From the NCBI GenBank assembly GCA_001873845.1, contig MNZY01000126.1, positions 1 to 15,048 on the forward strand: DNA of 15,048 nt, read 5' to 3'. This DNA is from Candidatus Altarchaeum sp. CG2_30_32_3053. GTDB lineage: Archaea; Altiarchaeota; Altiarchaeia; Altiarchaeales; Altiarchaeaceae. The notes beneath the pieces are model-generated. The model searched no databases, was not told the DNA's origin, and saw only the letters and a program-made list of their open reading frames with translations. Shown in pieces: positions 7,466 through 14,353 of this stretch (within the stretch, counting starts at the first letter, position 1; every line of letters starts with the position of its first letter). The position numbers and the translations under genes are program-made.

Positions 7466-7500
7466 GAATGAGTTTTTTTAAGAAACATAAAAAATTTAAA

Positions 7501-7722
7501 ATGCAAACATCAACAGTTACGGCTATATTTGAAGACCAGATAATTTCAGAAATGATGCCGATTGTTATAGAAAAAATAAATATTGCGATTGAACCTATAA
7601 TCAGAGAGACATTGAAACAAATAATAGATGAAAATATCACTCATGAAACAATGAAATTATCAGAAAAATCCTTTACAGAATTATGGGAAAATGAAGAAGA
7701 CAAAATCTGGGACGAATACTGA
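7501..7722 (+). CDS. Small antitoxin-like protein paired with a decayed MazF/PemK toxin
   Basis: A 73-residue acidic protein starting MQTSTVTAIFEDQII and ending SFTELWENEEDKIWDEY. The C-terminal L(W)xNEED(K)(I)W pattern resembles short antitoxins encoded before MazF/PemK-type toxins, and the remains of such a toxin begin at 7691, overlapping its 3' end, a classic toxin-antitoxin arrangement. No DNA-binding domain is certain. The start at 7501 follows AAATTTAAA, as do several other starts here; an upstream in-frame ATG at 7468, two bases after the trm5 stop, would add 11 lysine-rich residues. The reading frame is intact although the toxin is broken, so it may be an orphan antitoxin. Function rests mainly on context. 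Confidence 0.65.
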   Translation: MQTSTVTAIFEDQIISEMMPIVIEKINIAIEPIIRETLKQIIDENITHETMKLSEKSFTELWENEEDKIWDEY

Positions 7723-7846
7723 TTATGATTACTGGCAGAAAGATATTTTAATTGTGAAATTTCTTTAATTGTGAAATTTCCTTTTACTGATTTTCAGAGT
7801 TTTAAGAAGAGACCCGTGATTGTCATATCAAATGACTACTATAATT
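7691..7846 (+). pseudogene. Decayed MazF/PemK-type toxin, N-terminal fragment
   Basis: An ATG at 7691, in the +1 frame relative to the antitoxin and overlapping its last 32 bases, reads MKKTKSGTNTDYDYWQKDIL and then IVKF before a stop. A 17-base tandem duplication (7747-7763 and 7764-7780) shifts the frame. Removing one copy restores a continuous ...KDILIVKFPFTDFQSFKKRP followed by VIVISNDYYN, which matches the N-terminal strand region of MazF/PemK endoribonucleases (V-x-F-P-F-T/S-D...KKRPV/AxVIS). Similarity ends near 7846; the remaining two thirds is missing and tRNA-Met begins at 7864. The gene is therefore dead twice over, by frameshift and by truncation. Confidence 0.8.
7747..7780. repeat. 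17-base tandem duplication disrupting the toxin gene
   Basis: TTTAATTGTGAAATTTC occurs twice back to back (7747-7763, 7764-7780). Because 17 is not a multiple of three it shifts the reading frame of the MazF-like gene; deleting one copy joins KDILIVKF to PFTDF in frame. Confidence 0.95.
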
Positions 7847-7863
7847 TAAATATTTTAAAAACT

Positions 7864-8002
7864 TGCCGAGGGCGTGACTTGAACACACGACCTCCAGATA
7901 TCTCAGCGCCTTATGGATTAGGTCTTAAAATTTTAGTTTTAAACTTAATTTTAAACTTTAAACTTATGAGTCTGGCGCTCCAACCGACTGAGCTACCTCG
8001 GC
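7864..8002 (-). tRNA. tRNA-Met (CAT), elongator type, with 65-base intron
   Basis: On the minus strand the acceptor stem GCCGAGG/CCTCGGC, D-arm GCTC...GAGC, anticodon arm CCAGA-CTCATA...A-TCTGG and T-arm GTGTG-TTCAAGT-CACGC form a standard tRNA with discriminator A and no CCA. The intron (7900-7964) sits between positions 37 and 38, the canonical archaeal site, where the splicing endonuclease cuts a bulge-helix-bulge; CTCA of the anticodon loop can pair with TGAG near the intron 3' end. Mature length is 74 with the discriminator. The elongator identity fits the acceptor sequence, and elongator tRNA-Met is a common intron carrier in archaea; a CAT-decoding tRNA-Ile is less likely. Confidence 0.93.
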
Positions 8003-8097
8003 ATAAAACATAAAAATTTAACACTAATAATTACTTTTAAATTAAAATTAGAACAAAACTAAAATAATTTCACTACGCTCAAATATTAAAAACCAAA

Positions 8098-8868
8098 ATG
8101 CAGCAAAATTTAAAAATTTCGGCAATTCAGATGAATATTACAAATGAGGTTGACATAAATTTAATGACTGCAAAGGAAATGATAGAAAAATGCGAAGAGG
8201 ATATTGTGTGCCTTCCGGAGTTATTTTCAACAGGATTCAGGCAGGATGCGATAAATTTTGCAGAGGGCGAAAATGGAAGGGCATTTAAATTTATTAAGGA
8301 AATTTCGGCAAAAAGGAAAATTTTGCTCATCGGAGGTATTACAGAAAAAGATAAAGGCAACCTTCCTTATAATGCTGCTGTTGTTTTTGAAAACGGAAAT
8401 TTCATAGGAAAATACAGGAAAATTCATCTGTTCAGACACTGCAATGAACATCTTTATTATTCTGCTGGAGATAAAGTTTTCACCTGTGATTTTAACAAAG
8501 GCGAATTTAAGACCAAAATCGGACTGATGATTTGTTATGATTTAAGATTTCCCGAAATAGCGAGAGAAATTATGAAGCAGGATGCAGAAATTATATTTGT
8601 TCCTGCAAATTTTCCCGTGCAGAGAAAAAACCACTGGAAGGCGTTGTTAAAGGCAAGGGCAATAGAAAATTTATGTTATGTTGTAGGAGTGAATGCGAAT
8701 GAAATTCATAACAAATACATTGAAGGAAAATTTGGAAACAGTGTTTGCTATAATCCGTGGGGAAATTCGGTTAAAAGAAAATTACAAAATTTAGACAACG
8801 GAACTATTTTTGAATTTGAAATAAATATAGAAAAAGAAAGGGCAATAAGGAAAAACTTTATAAATTAG
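8098..8868 (+). CDS. Carbon-nitrogen hydrolase (nitrilase superfamily, omega-amidase-like)
   Basis: A 256-residue single-domain nitrilase-superfamily enzyme, which hydrolyses carbon-nitrogen bonds of amides. The catalytic triad is complete: Glu41 in CLPELF, Lys108 in YRKIHLF and Cys146 in MICYDLRFPE. Other conserved elements are the N-terminal ISAIQMN (7-13), GG.TE (79-83), the HWKALLKARAIEN segment (179-191) and GNSVCYNPWG (213-222). The sequence YRKIHLF and CYDLRFPE resemble the Nit2/omega-amidase branch, which deamidates alpha-keto-glutaramate and similar compounds, but substrate cannot be read from sequence. It stands alone between tRNA-Met (opposite strand) and the convergent complex-I-like operon. 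Length is typical and the start is the only suitable ATG. Confidence 0.92.
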   Translation: MQQNLKISAIQMNITNEVDINLMTAKEMIEKCEEDIVCLPELFSTGFRQDAINFAEGENGRAFKFIKEISAKRKILLIGGITEKDKGNLPYNAAVVFENGNFIGKYRKIHLFRHCNEHLYYSAGDKVFTCDFNKGEFKTKIGLMICYDLRFPEIAREIMKQDAEIIFVPANFPVQRKNHWKALLKARAIENLCYVVGVNANEIHNKYIEGKFGNSVCYNPWGNSVKRKLQNLDNGTIFEFEINIEKERAIRKNFIN

Positions 8869-8944
8869 GTAATTATTTCATAACTTGTGATTTAAGTTAG
8901 TAATGTTATTCTGTTTTATCTGATTATTCAAATATGTGCAATTG

Positions 8945-8954
8945 TTTTTTTTTT
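8945..8954 (+). terminator. Poly-T tract after the hydrolase gene
   Basis: A run of ten T residues 76 bases after the hydrolase stop, in a convergent intergenic gap. Archaeal RNA polymerase ends transcription at such T-tracts without needing a hairpin. No strong stem precedes it. Confidence 0.5.
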
Positions 8955-9142
8955 CAGATAATTTAGATTATTCTAACTCTTTTATCACCTTCATGTAGAT
9001 TTCACGCTATTCAATATACTCCACACAGACGAATCGCTATCGTTGAATGTTTTATTCCGAGCGTATTTTAATGTAAAAAGTCAGTAAAATGAATGTATTT
9101 TTATTCGTGTGGGAAAGATAGAATTTATAAATTTAAAAATTT

Positions 9143-10810
9143 TTACAATTGCACTCCAAGCGATTCAACAATATTTGTGCAAATTTCAACAAAAGGAGGA
9201 GCATAGAATAAGATAATCAAAGCAACCACCGCAATTGCCATTGGAATTATAAATGCGAGCGGCTCTTTAAATTTCTTAAATTTTGCTTCGCTGTGTTCTT
9301 TGTGTTCATTATGTTCGCTGTGTTCTTTGTGTTCATTATGTTCATTATGTTCGCTGTGTTCATTATGTTCGCTGTGTTCATTATGTTCGCTGTGTTCTTT
9401 GTGTTCATTATGTTCTCTGTGTTCATTATGTTCATTGTGTTCGCTATGCCCTTCATTACCGTGTTCCATTCCTTCCGGCTCAACAAACCACATATATTTT
9501 ATTAGTCGTCCGTAATAATACAGAGAGATAACCGATGTTATTATCATCACAACACCCAAAATCAAAGCAAGCATATTTTCCTGCATTGCCTGAACAAACA
9601 ATTCAACTAGAACCAGAATTTTTGCTGTAAAGCCACCGAAAGGAACAATTCCTGCAAGTGAAAGCATAAAGGCAGCCATAGCAATTGCCGTAACCGGAGC
9701 AGTTCTCCACAAACCCTTATAATCATCATAATTTTTAATCTTTCCGTCTGAAACAAAAAGCAAAGCTCCCGCAGCAATAAAAGCGCCTCCTTTCATAAAT
9801 GCGTGAACTATAATATAATAAACAGCATAAGCAATTCCCAGCGGAGTAAATATTGCTATTGCAGCCAGAATATATCCCACCTGTGCGATTGATGAATACG
9901 CGAGCATTTTCCGGACATCTTTTTGTGCCAGTGCAAGTACATTTCCGACGAGCATTGAAAGTATGGCAAGTATTGCGAGCATTACACTTAACTCAAATTT
10001 AAACAACAATGTAAAGACAACCAGAATTTTGAGCAGAGCGACAAATGCCATCTTTTTTGATGCACCAGCAAGTAAAGCAGACACAGGAGAGGAAGCGCCC
10101 TGATAAGCATCGGGTGCCCAGAAATGGAACGGAGCCGCACTCATTTCATACGCCAGTCCAAGTATTACGGCCAAAATTCCAATAAATGTTAATAATTTTA
10201 AATTTTCATCCTCGCCCATACACAGAATTCCGATTTGATCCAACATCAAACTCCCTGTTGAAAAATATATTAATGAAATTCCAAACAATAAAATTGTAGA
10301 AAATACTGTTCCGAATAAAAAATACTTTGCCGCACCTTCTATTCCCTTCTTTGTTTTTTCAGCCGCAACCAGGACATAAGCAGGAATTGCAGCCATTTCA
10401 AGTCCGACAAACAATGTCAGTAAGTCAGTTGCAGAGGCAACAACCATCATTCCGAGAATTGCAAAAAGGACTAATGCATAATATGCGTCAAAAATTTTAT
10501 CCGAAATAAATTTCTCAGTATATTTTAAGGATGCGATAACTACCATCAGCCCAACAATCAGGAATATAAATTTAAATACAACTGCAAGCAATCCGACATT
10601 ATAAAACAGACCTATTCCCTCTGCTATTGCTATCTTTGTTGTGCTGTCTGCGGTTGAGGGCTGAAATACAATTGCTAAAAGCGAAATTAATGAAACAACG
10701 ATTCCGAGCAATGCTATATAGCCGGAAATTTTCTTAAATTTAAATCCAGTTAATAATATCAATATTGCTGCAACCGCAATAATTATCTCGGGAAGTATTA
10801 AATTAAACAT
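9143..10810 (-). CDS. Complex-I-like subunit N with His-rich loop (NuoN/FpoN)
   Basis: A 555-residue proton-channel subunit homologous to NuoN/FpoN, with about 14 transmembrane helices and starting MFNLILPEIIIAV. Channel residues can be placed by motif: Glu138 in FVGLEMAAIP (TM5), Lys162 in AAKYFLFG, Lys252/253 in AGASKKMAF (TM8) and Lys397 in GGFTAKILV (TM12). At the TM7 motif, normally F-K-x-x-x-x-PFH, it reads YEMSAAPFHFWAPDAYQG, with Glu222 in place of the Lys. Residues 456-506, between the last two helices, are 17 consecutive X-Glu-His triplets (X = Ser, Asn, Lys, Arg), preceded by another His/Glu-rich stretch. By family topology this loop faces the cytoplasm. It is the last gene of the operon, 33 bases after L. 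The His repeat is not a usual feature of the family. Confidence 0.92.
   Translation of the reverse strand: MFNLILPEIIIAVAAILILLTGFKFKKISGYIALLGIVVSLISLLAIVFQPSTADSTTKIAIAEGIGLFYNVGLLAVVFKFIFLIVGLMVVIASLKYTEKFISDKIFDAYYALVLFAILGMMVVASATDLLTLFVGLEMAAIPAYVLVAAEKTKKGIEGAAKYFLFGTVFSTILLFGISLIYFSTGSLMLDQIGILCMGEDENLKLLTFIGILAVILGLAYEMSAAPFHFWAPDAYQGASSPVSALLAGASKKMAFVALLKILVVFTLLFKFELSVMLAILAILSMLVGNVLALAQKDVRKMLAYSSIAQVGYILAAIAIFTPLGIAYAVYYIIVHAFMKGGAFIAAGALLFVSDGKIKNYDDYKGLWRTAPVTAIAMAAFMLSLAGIVPFGGFTAKILVLVELFVQAMQENMLALILGVVMIITSVISLYYYGRLIKYMWFVEPEGMEHGNEGHSEHNEHNEHREHNEHKEHSEHNEHSEHNEHSEHNEHNEHKEHSEHNEHKEHSEAKFKKFKEPLAFIIPMAIAVVALIILFYAPPFVEICTNIVESLGVQL
9293..9445. repeat. Nine-base coding repeat encoding (X-Glu-His)17
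   Basis: Seventeen 9-base units on the minus strand, each of form NNN-GAA-CAC/CAT, without interruption. The X codons are Ser (AGC), Asn (AAT), Lys (AAA) and one Arg. Larger blocks recur (SEHNEH, NEHKEHSEH), as expected from slippage or unequal crossing over. Period is a multiple of three, so changes in copy number keep the reading frame. Confidence 0.95.
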
Positions 10811-10843
10811 TTTTAATTAATTTATTGTTTTAATCTTTACTTT

Positions 10844-12724
10844 TTATAATTTGATTATGAACACTATAAATCCGATTATTAAAAATACCAAAGCCATCGT
10901 TGTTGAGGAAGTTATAAATTTATACGCTGATTTGTCAAGTTCTCTCTCAATATCTTCCACATTTCTGCCTTTAAATTTACTTATGACCCAGGCATAAGGA
11001 GCATGACTCAATTTAACAGACCACTGATAAAATAAAAGTAATTTGTGATTTGCATCTGTGCATGTCTTTGAAAGAGGATTTCCGCCGTAAATAAAAGGTG
11101 TGTCAAATTTAATAATTTCTTTTCCTTTTGAACTTCCAAAATACCTGTAATTGAGCAGCAAAAATAAAGCAATTATGGCAATAACTCCATATTCTGCAAT
11201 AGATGACCAGTGTTTTGAAAATTCGTGGCTGACTACACCCTCAATCGGATTAACATGCGAAATTTTTTCTTCTGCCAATTCCAAAAACGGGAAAGGAACA
11301 GCATAAAACACAACAACAAGAATCGCCACTGTGACTATCGGTGCCAAAACCAGAATATTTACTTCCTTAAATTTTGAATAGTCGGCTTCATTCTCTTTCT
11401 TTGGTTTTTTGAAAAATGCCTTATAAATTACTGGAAAGAAATAAAAGGCATCAAGCAGCCCGGCCAGCAAAAATACAACGAAAAATATCCAGTATCCACT
11501 TTCAAGAGAACCCTCAAGCAGCATTGTTTTACTTAAAGCAGCTAATGTTAAAGGTACTGCTATCATAGCCGCAGTTCCGACAGCAAAGGAAAGCATTGTT
11601 ATTGGCATCCTTCTTCCGATTCCATCCATATCGCTGATAAGTTTTTTATGCGCTGCAACAAAAACAGCCCCTGCAACAAAAAACAAAACAATTTTTCCAA
11701 AGGAATGGCTCGCAATGTGCAAAATCCCCCCAGTCATCCCTGTTTTTGTAAGCAGTGCTACTCCGAGCATCATAAATGAAAGCTGGCTGACAGTGGAGTA
11801 TGCTACTCTGCGCTTTAAATTATCCTGTGTGATTCCAAAGAATATTGCGGCAAGCAGTGTAAAAGCAGCAAAAGTTCCCAGAACAAGATCTAAATTTAAG
11901 GCGTGCATTAAATTTGGCCCGAAAACATCAAAAACAGTTCGCATGACGCAGAATACACCTGCAACTACAACCGCAACTGCATGAAGCAATGCACTAACAG
12001 GGGTAGGAGCAACCATTGCCGTTGGAAGCCATGAATGAAGAGGAAATATTGCTGCCTTTGCATAACCGAACATAAGCATTAAAAATATTGCAGACAAGAG
12101 CAATGAGCCACACTGTGCCAATGCCCCAATTCCGCCTTCGCTAAATTCCAGTGTTCCGGTCATTCCATAAATAAGTAAAATTGCAGTTAATTGCAGTAAC
12201 ATTGACGCAACCATTAAATAAATCATATATTCTGTTCCGCTTCTCATGGACTTCGGATCCTGCTCATGAATAACCAGAGGATAAGTCACGATGGATAAAA
12301 TTTCATAAAAAATGAACAATGTTATTAAATTTCCAGAAAAGGCAATTCCAAGCGCCGCAAAAATTGATAAAGTAAAATAGACAAAAAAACGGGTCTGTGC
12401 ATGCTCATTCAGTCCTCTCATATAGCCAATTGCATAAATGTTTGTTACAACCCATAATGTTGAGGTAACAAATGCAAAAAACATTCCAAATGCATCCAGC
12501 TTTAAAGTAAAGGTTATTCCCTGAGCAAATTCAAATAATTTGAAGGTAATTGTTTCCCCGCTCAAAATCTGGGGCAGGACCAAAAAGGCAATAATCAGAA
12601 AGGTTATAATTGTCGCTATGACTGTAATGCCGTCTCTTAAATTTGGTTTATTCTTAAATAAAGGCAGTATGAATGCTACTATTAGTGAAGGCAGTAACGC
12701 ATAAATTAAAATTTCTCCGTTCAT
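10844..12724 (-). CDS. Complex-I-like subunit L, MrpD-related (NuoL/FpoL)
   Basis: A 626-residue antiporter-like proton-channel subunit with the extra C-terminal segment of L-type proteins. TM5 Glu141 lies in FYEILSIVTYPLVIHEQ, a form reminiscent of MrpD and related subunits. TM7 Lys223 is in GYAKAAIFPLHSWLP, His248 in TPVSALLHAV (TM8) and Lys399 in LAALSKTMLL (TM12), matching the channel residues of E. coli NuoL. After about residue 510 come a helix (YGVIAIIALFLLL), an amphipathic stretch and a final hydrophobic helix (608-624), consistent with the lateral helix and its anchor. It starts 55 bases after the 62-residue ORF, with a 25-base tandem repeat in between. An Mrp-type assignment is possible for the protein alone, but I, J, K and N neighbours favour complex I. 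Confidence 0.9.
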   Translation of the reverse strand: MNGEILIYALLPSLIVAFILPLFKNKPNLRDGITVIATIITFLIIAFLVLPQILSGETITFKLFEFAQGITFTLKLDAFGMFFAFVTSTLWVVTNIYAIGYMRGLNEHAQTRFFVYFTLSIFAALGIAFSGNLITLFIFYEILSIVTYPLVIHEQDPKSMRSGTEYMIYLMVASMLLQLTAILLIYGMTGTLEFSEGGIGALAQCGSLLLSAIFLMLMFGYAKAAIFPLHSWLPTAMVAPTPVSALLHAVAVVVAGVFCVMRTVFDVFGPNLMHALNLDLVLGTFAAFTLLAAIFFGITQDNLKRRVAYSTVSQLSFMMLGVALLTKTGMTGGILHIASHSFGKIVLFFVAGAVFVAAHKKLISDMDGIGRRMPITMLSFAVGTAAMIAVPLTLAALSKTMLLEGSLESGYWIFFVVFLLAGLLDAFYFFPVIYKAFFKKPKKENEADYSKFKEVNILVLAPIVTVAILVVVFYAVPFPFLELAEEKISHVNPIEGVVSHEFSKHWSSIAEYGVIAIIALFLLLNYRYFGSSKGKEIIKFDTPFIYGGNPLSKTCTDANHKLLLFYQWSVKLSHAPYAWVISKFKGRNVEDIERELDKSAYKFITSSTTMALVFLIIGFIVFIIKL

Positions 12725-12734
12725 CTTAATGAAG

Positions 12735-12784
12735 TTTACTTTTTAAACTACTTTTTAAATTTACTTTTTAAACTACTTTTTAAA
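12735..12784. repeat. 25-base tandem duplication between L and the 62-residue ORF
   Basis: Two adjacent identical 25-base copies (12735-12759, 12760-12784), starting TTTACTTTTTAAACTAC. The second overlaps the stop codon region of the 62-residue ORF. Each contains a nested near-repeat (ACTTTTTAAA). Confidence 0.92.
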
Positions 12785-12968
12785 TTTTTAATTTCAGATA
12801 ACTTTTTGCATCTAACTGAAAATTTTTTGAATTATCTTGCAAGCTATTTATAAACTCCGCCTGCTGACTACTCCAATCTTTATTATCTGCTGACTTTATC
12901 CATTTAACATAAAAATTCAAAAATTTTAGCCGTTCCCAGAAATTTTTTTCTTTAAATTTTGATTCCAT
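12780..12968 (-). CDS. Unrecognised 62-residue protein inside the complex-I-like operon
   Basis: A soluble, charged 62-residue ORF lying 6 bases after the K stop and 55 before the L start, same strand. I do not recognise a family. Visible features are a basic, aromatic N-terminal half (FWERLKFLNFYVKWIKS, 10-26) and a polar helical half (DWSSQQAEFINSLQ, 31-44) ending YLKLKI. There is no membrane helix, so it is not a degraded channel subunit such as M. Tight spacing to K and a protein-like composition support a real gene. It could be a small accessory subunit or an unrelated insertion; nothing here decides. Confidence 0.6.
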   Translation of the reverse strand: MESKFKEKNFWERLKFLNFYVKWIKSADNKDWSSQQAEFINSLQDNSKNFQLDAKSYLKLKI

Positions 12969-12974
12969 ATTTTT

Positions 12975-13280
12975 TTAATTTTTTAAATTTTCCATTAAAG
13001 TGCTAATATCTATATTTCCAAATTTTCTGTAAATGATTATTGCCAATGCCAGTCCGACTGCAATCTCTGCTGCTGAAATCGCCATGATAAACATAACAAA
13101 TGTCTGTCCCGAAGCATCAGCTATGAAAGATGCAGTTGCTGCGAGATTTAAATTTACTCCGTTAATTGCTATCTCAACACACATCAGAAATTTTATGAAA
13201 TTTCTCTGCGTCAGTGTTCCGGATATTCCTATAAAAAATAAGAGTGTTCCAAGTACCAGATAATAGGTAAGGGCTATCAT
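12975..13280 (-). CDS. Complex-I-like subunit K (NuoK/FpoK)
   Basis: A 101-residue subunit with three transmembrane helices (about 5-23, 29-50, 60-84), the usual NuoK size. The two membrane-embedded glutamates essential in E. coli NuoK are present at the same numbers: Glu36 in CVEIAINGVNLNL and Glu72 in SAAEIAVGLALAI. Its ATG overlaps the stop of J-C by four bases (ATGA), implying translational coupling. Confidence 0.95.
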   Translation of the reverse strand: MIALTYYLVLGTLLFFIGISGTLTQRNFIKFLMCVEIAINGVNLNLAATASFIADASGQTFVMFIMAISAAEIAVGLALAIIIYRKFGNIDISTLMENLKN

Positions 13281-13552
13281 TTTACTTTATTTACCTTGTT
13301 TTCTTCTTTTTCTTTAAATGCCAATATTATTGCCCCGATTACTGCGGCTGTTAAAAGTAATGATAGTGCCTCAAACGAAAGTAAAAAATTTCCGAATAAA
13401 TTTATTGCGATATTATTTGCCGAAATTTCGCTGATTTTGCACGATGTTTTTGTACAATATTCATTCCCTACATTCAAAAAAGCGTTTGTGATAAGTGCAA
13501 ACAATATTATTCCGGATAATATGCCAAAAATGGAAGCAGCATTATGTTTCAT
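13277..13552 (-). CDS. Complex-I-like subunit J, C-terminal half
   Basis: A 91-residue membrane protein with helices at about 8-28 and 58-82 (LSLLLTAAVIGAIILAF), corresponding to the C-terminal two helices of NuoJ. The helix ending in AAVIGAIIL and its position immediately before K support this. It starts 15 bases after the J N-terminal half and overlaps the K start by ATGA. J is also divided into two genes in some Methanosarcina fpo operons (from memory), so the split is probably a true lineage feature and not a recent frameshift. The sequence is weakly conserved by itself; context carries much of the call. Confidence 0.82.
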   Translation of the reverse strand: MKHNAASIFGILSGIILFALITNAFLNVGNEYCTKTSCKISEISANNIAINLFGNFLLSFEALSLLLTAAVIGAIILAFKEKEENKVNKVK

Positions 13553-13567
13553 TTTTTACATTTTATT

Positions 13568-13804
13568 TTATTCGTTTTTTGTGAGCATTATCGCAAATAA
13601 CATTAACACAATTACACCTCCGATATAGACCAGAATCTGAACTGCTGAAAGGAAAAATGCCTTTAATGTTATATAAAGGACAGCCATAATTATAAATGTC
13701 CCTGCCAAATATACAGCCGAATGAACAATGTCTCTTGAAATTATTACTGCAACTGAAAAAGCAATTGCCAATATTCCGCAAACAAAAAATAAAATTTCTT
13801 CCAT
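13568..13804 (-). CDS. Complex-I-like subunit J, N-terminal half
   Basis: A 78-residue membrane protein equal to the first three helices of NuoJ (about 3-23, 28-48, 53-74). The signature third helix reads SAVQILVYIGGVIVLMLFAIML (in part 53-66), carrying the Tyr60 and Gly-Gly of the pi-bulge segment that moves during complex I turnover. The protein ends LTKNE, directly where full-length NuoJ would continue into helix 4. It follows the CBS-pair gene by 37 bases. Confidence 0.9.
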   Translation of the reverse strand: MEEILFFVCGILAIAFSVAVIISRDIVHSAVYLAGTFIIMAVLYITLKAFFLSAVQILVYIGGVIVLMLFAIMLTKNE

Positions 13805-13841
13805 CGGATTTGTTTTTTATTATGTGCCTTGCTTTTTATTT

Positions 13842-14249
13842 TTACCAACGCCTGTTACGGGCAATCTTGTAAATTTCCTTGATCATGTCGGTTAAAGATA
13901 ATATCCCTCTCATTTCTTTGCAGTCATCTACAACTATCAGGCGATGAATATGCCTGTTTCTCATTACCTCACAGGCGTATTTAATTGTTTTATCCATTTC
14001 AATAACTTCGGGAGAAGGATGCATTATTTCTGTAACTTTGACATCATCAAAATTTCTTCCGAATGCTTTTGGAATATCTGTCTCTGAAATAACTCCCACC
14101 GGCTCACGCCTTTGATTTACAACAACAACTGCATGGATACTTCCCTCAACTAAAATATACACTGCTTCTATAATTGTTGTGTTCTCGGGAACAGTAATTG
14201 TCCCAAAAGTCATTATGTCCCGGACCTTCGTTTCCTCTATTTTTTTCAT
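13842..14249 (-). CDS. Stand-alone CBS-pair protein in the complex-I-like operon
   Basis: A 135-residue protein made only of two CBS domains: CBS1 about 8-64 (VRDIMTFGTITVPENTTI ... GVISETDIPKAF) and CBS2 about 70-130 (VTEIMHPSPEVIEMDKTI ... RGILSLTDMIKEI). Such pairs dimerise and bind adenosyl nucleotides such as AMP, ATP or SAM; the TETDI/LTDMI-type Asp residues (58, 121) are the ribose-contacting positions in the family. There is no attached enzymatic or DNA-binding domain. It lies 74 bases after the ferredoxin and 37 before J-N on the same strand, breaking an otherwise conserved I-J order. A role sensing energy charge for the complex is inference. The start follows repeated AAATTT tracts. 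Confidence 0.9.
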   Translation of the reverse strand: MKKIEETKVRDIMTFGTITVPENTTIIEAVYILVEGSIHAVVVVNQRREPVGVISETDIPKAFGRNFDDVKVTEIMHPSPEVIEMDKTIKYACEVMRNRHIHRLIVVDDCKEMRGILSLTDMIKEIYKIARNRRW

Positions 14250-14280
14250 TTTAAATTTAAATTTAAATTTTATAAATTTT

Positions 14281-14353
14281 CTTGTTAATTTATCTTTAAT
14301 TTATTTTTCTTGTTAATTTATCTTTAATTTATTTTTCTTGTTAATTTATCTTT
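14281..14353. repeat. 28-base tandem repeat at the 3' end of the ferredoxin gene
   Basis: Copies start at 14281, 14309 and 14337 (the third matches for about 17 bases); each begins CTTGTTAATTTATCTTT. The third copy and part of the second lie inside the coding sequence, providing the last residues KLTRKIN and the stop, so duplication of the gene's 3' end created the downstream copies. Confidence 0.92.

Noticed and set aside
7771..8013. 80-residue plus-strand ORF over the tRNA-Met gene
   Set aside because: Its first 25 codons are the MazF-like fragment and the rest is read across the antisense strand of the tRNA and its intron, giving no protein-like sequence.
9283..9531. Plus-strand and other-frame ORFs over the 9-base repeat (Cys-Ser-Leu or Asn-Met-rich)
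   Set aside because: They exist only because a 9-base repeat without stops opens several frames. The minus-strand frame continues into conserved membrane helices on both sides.
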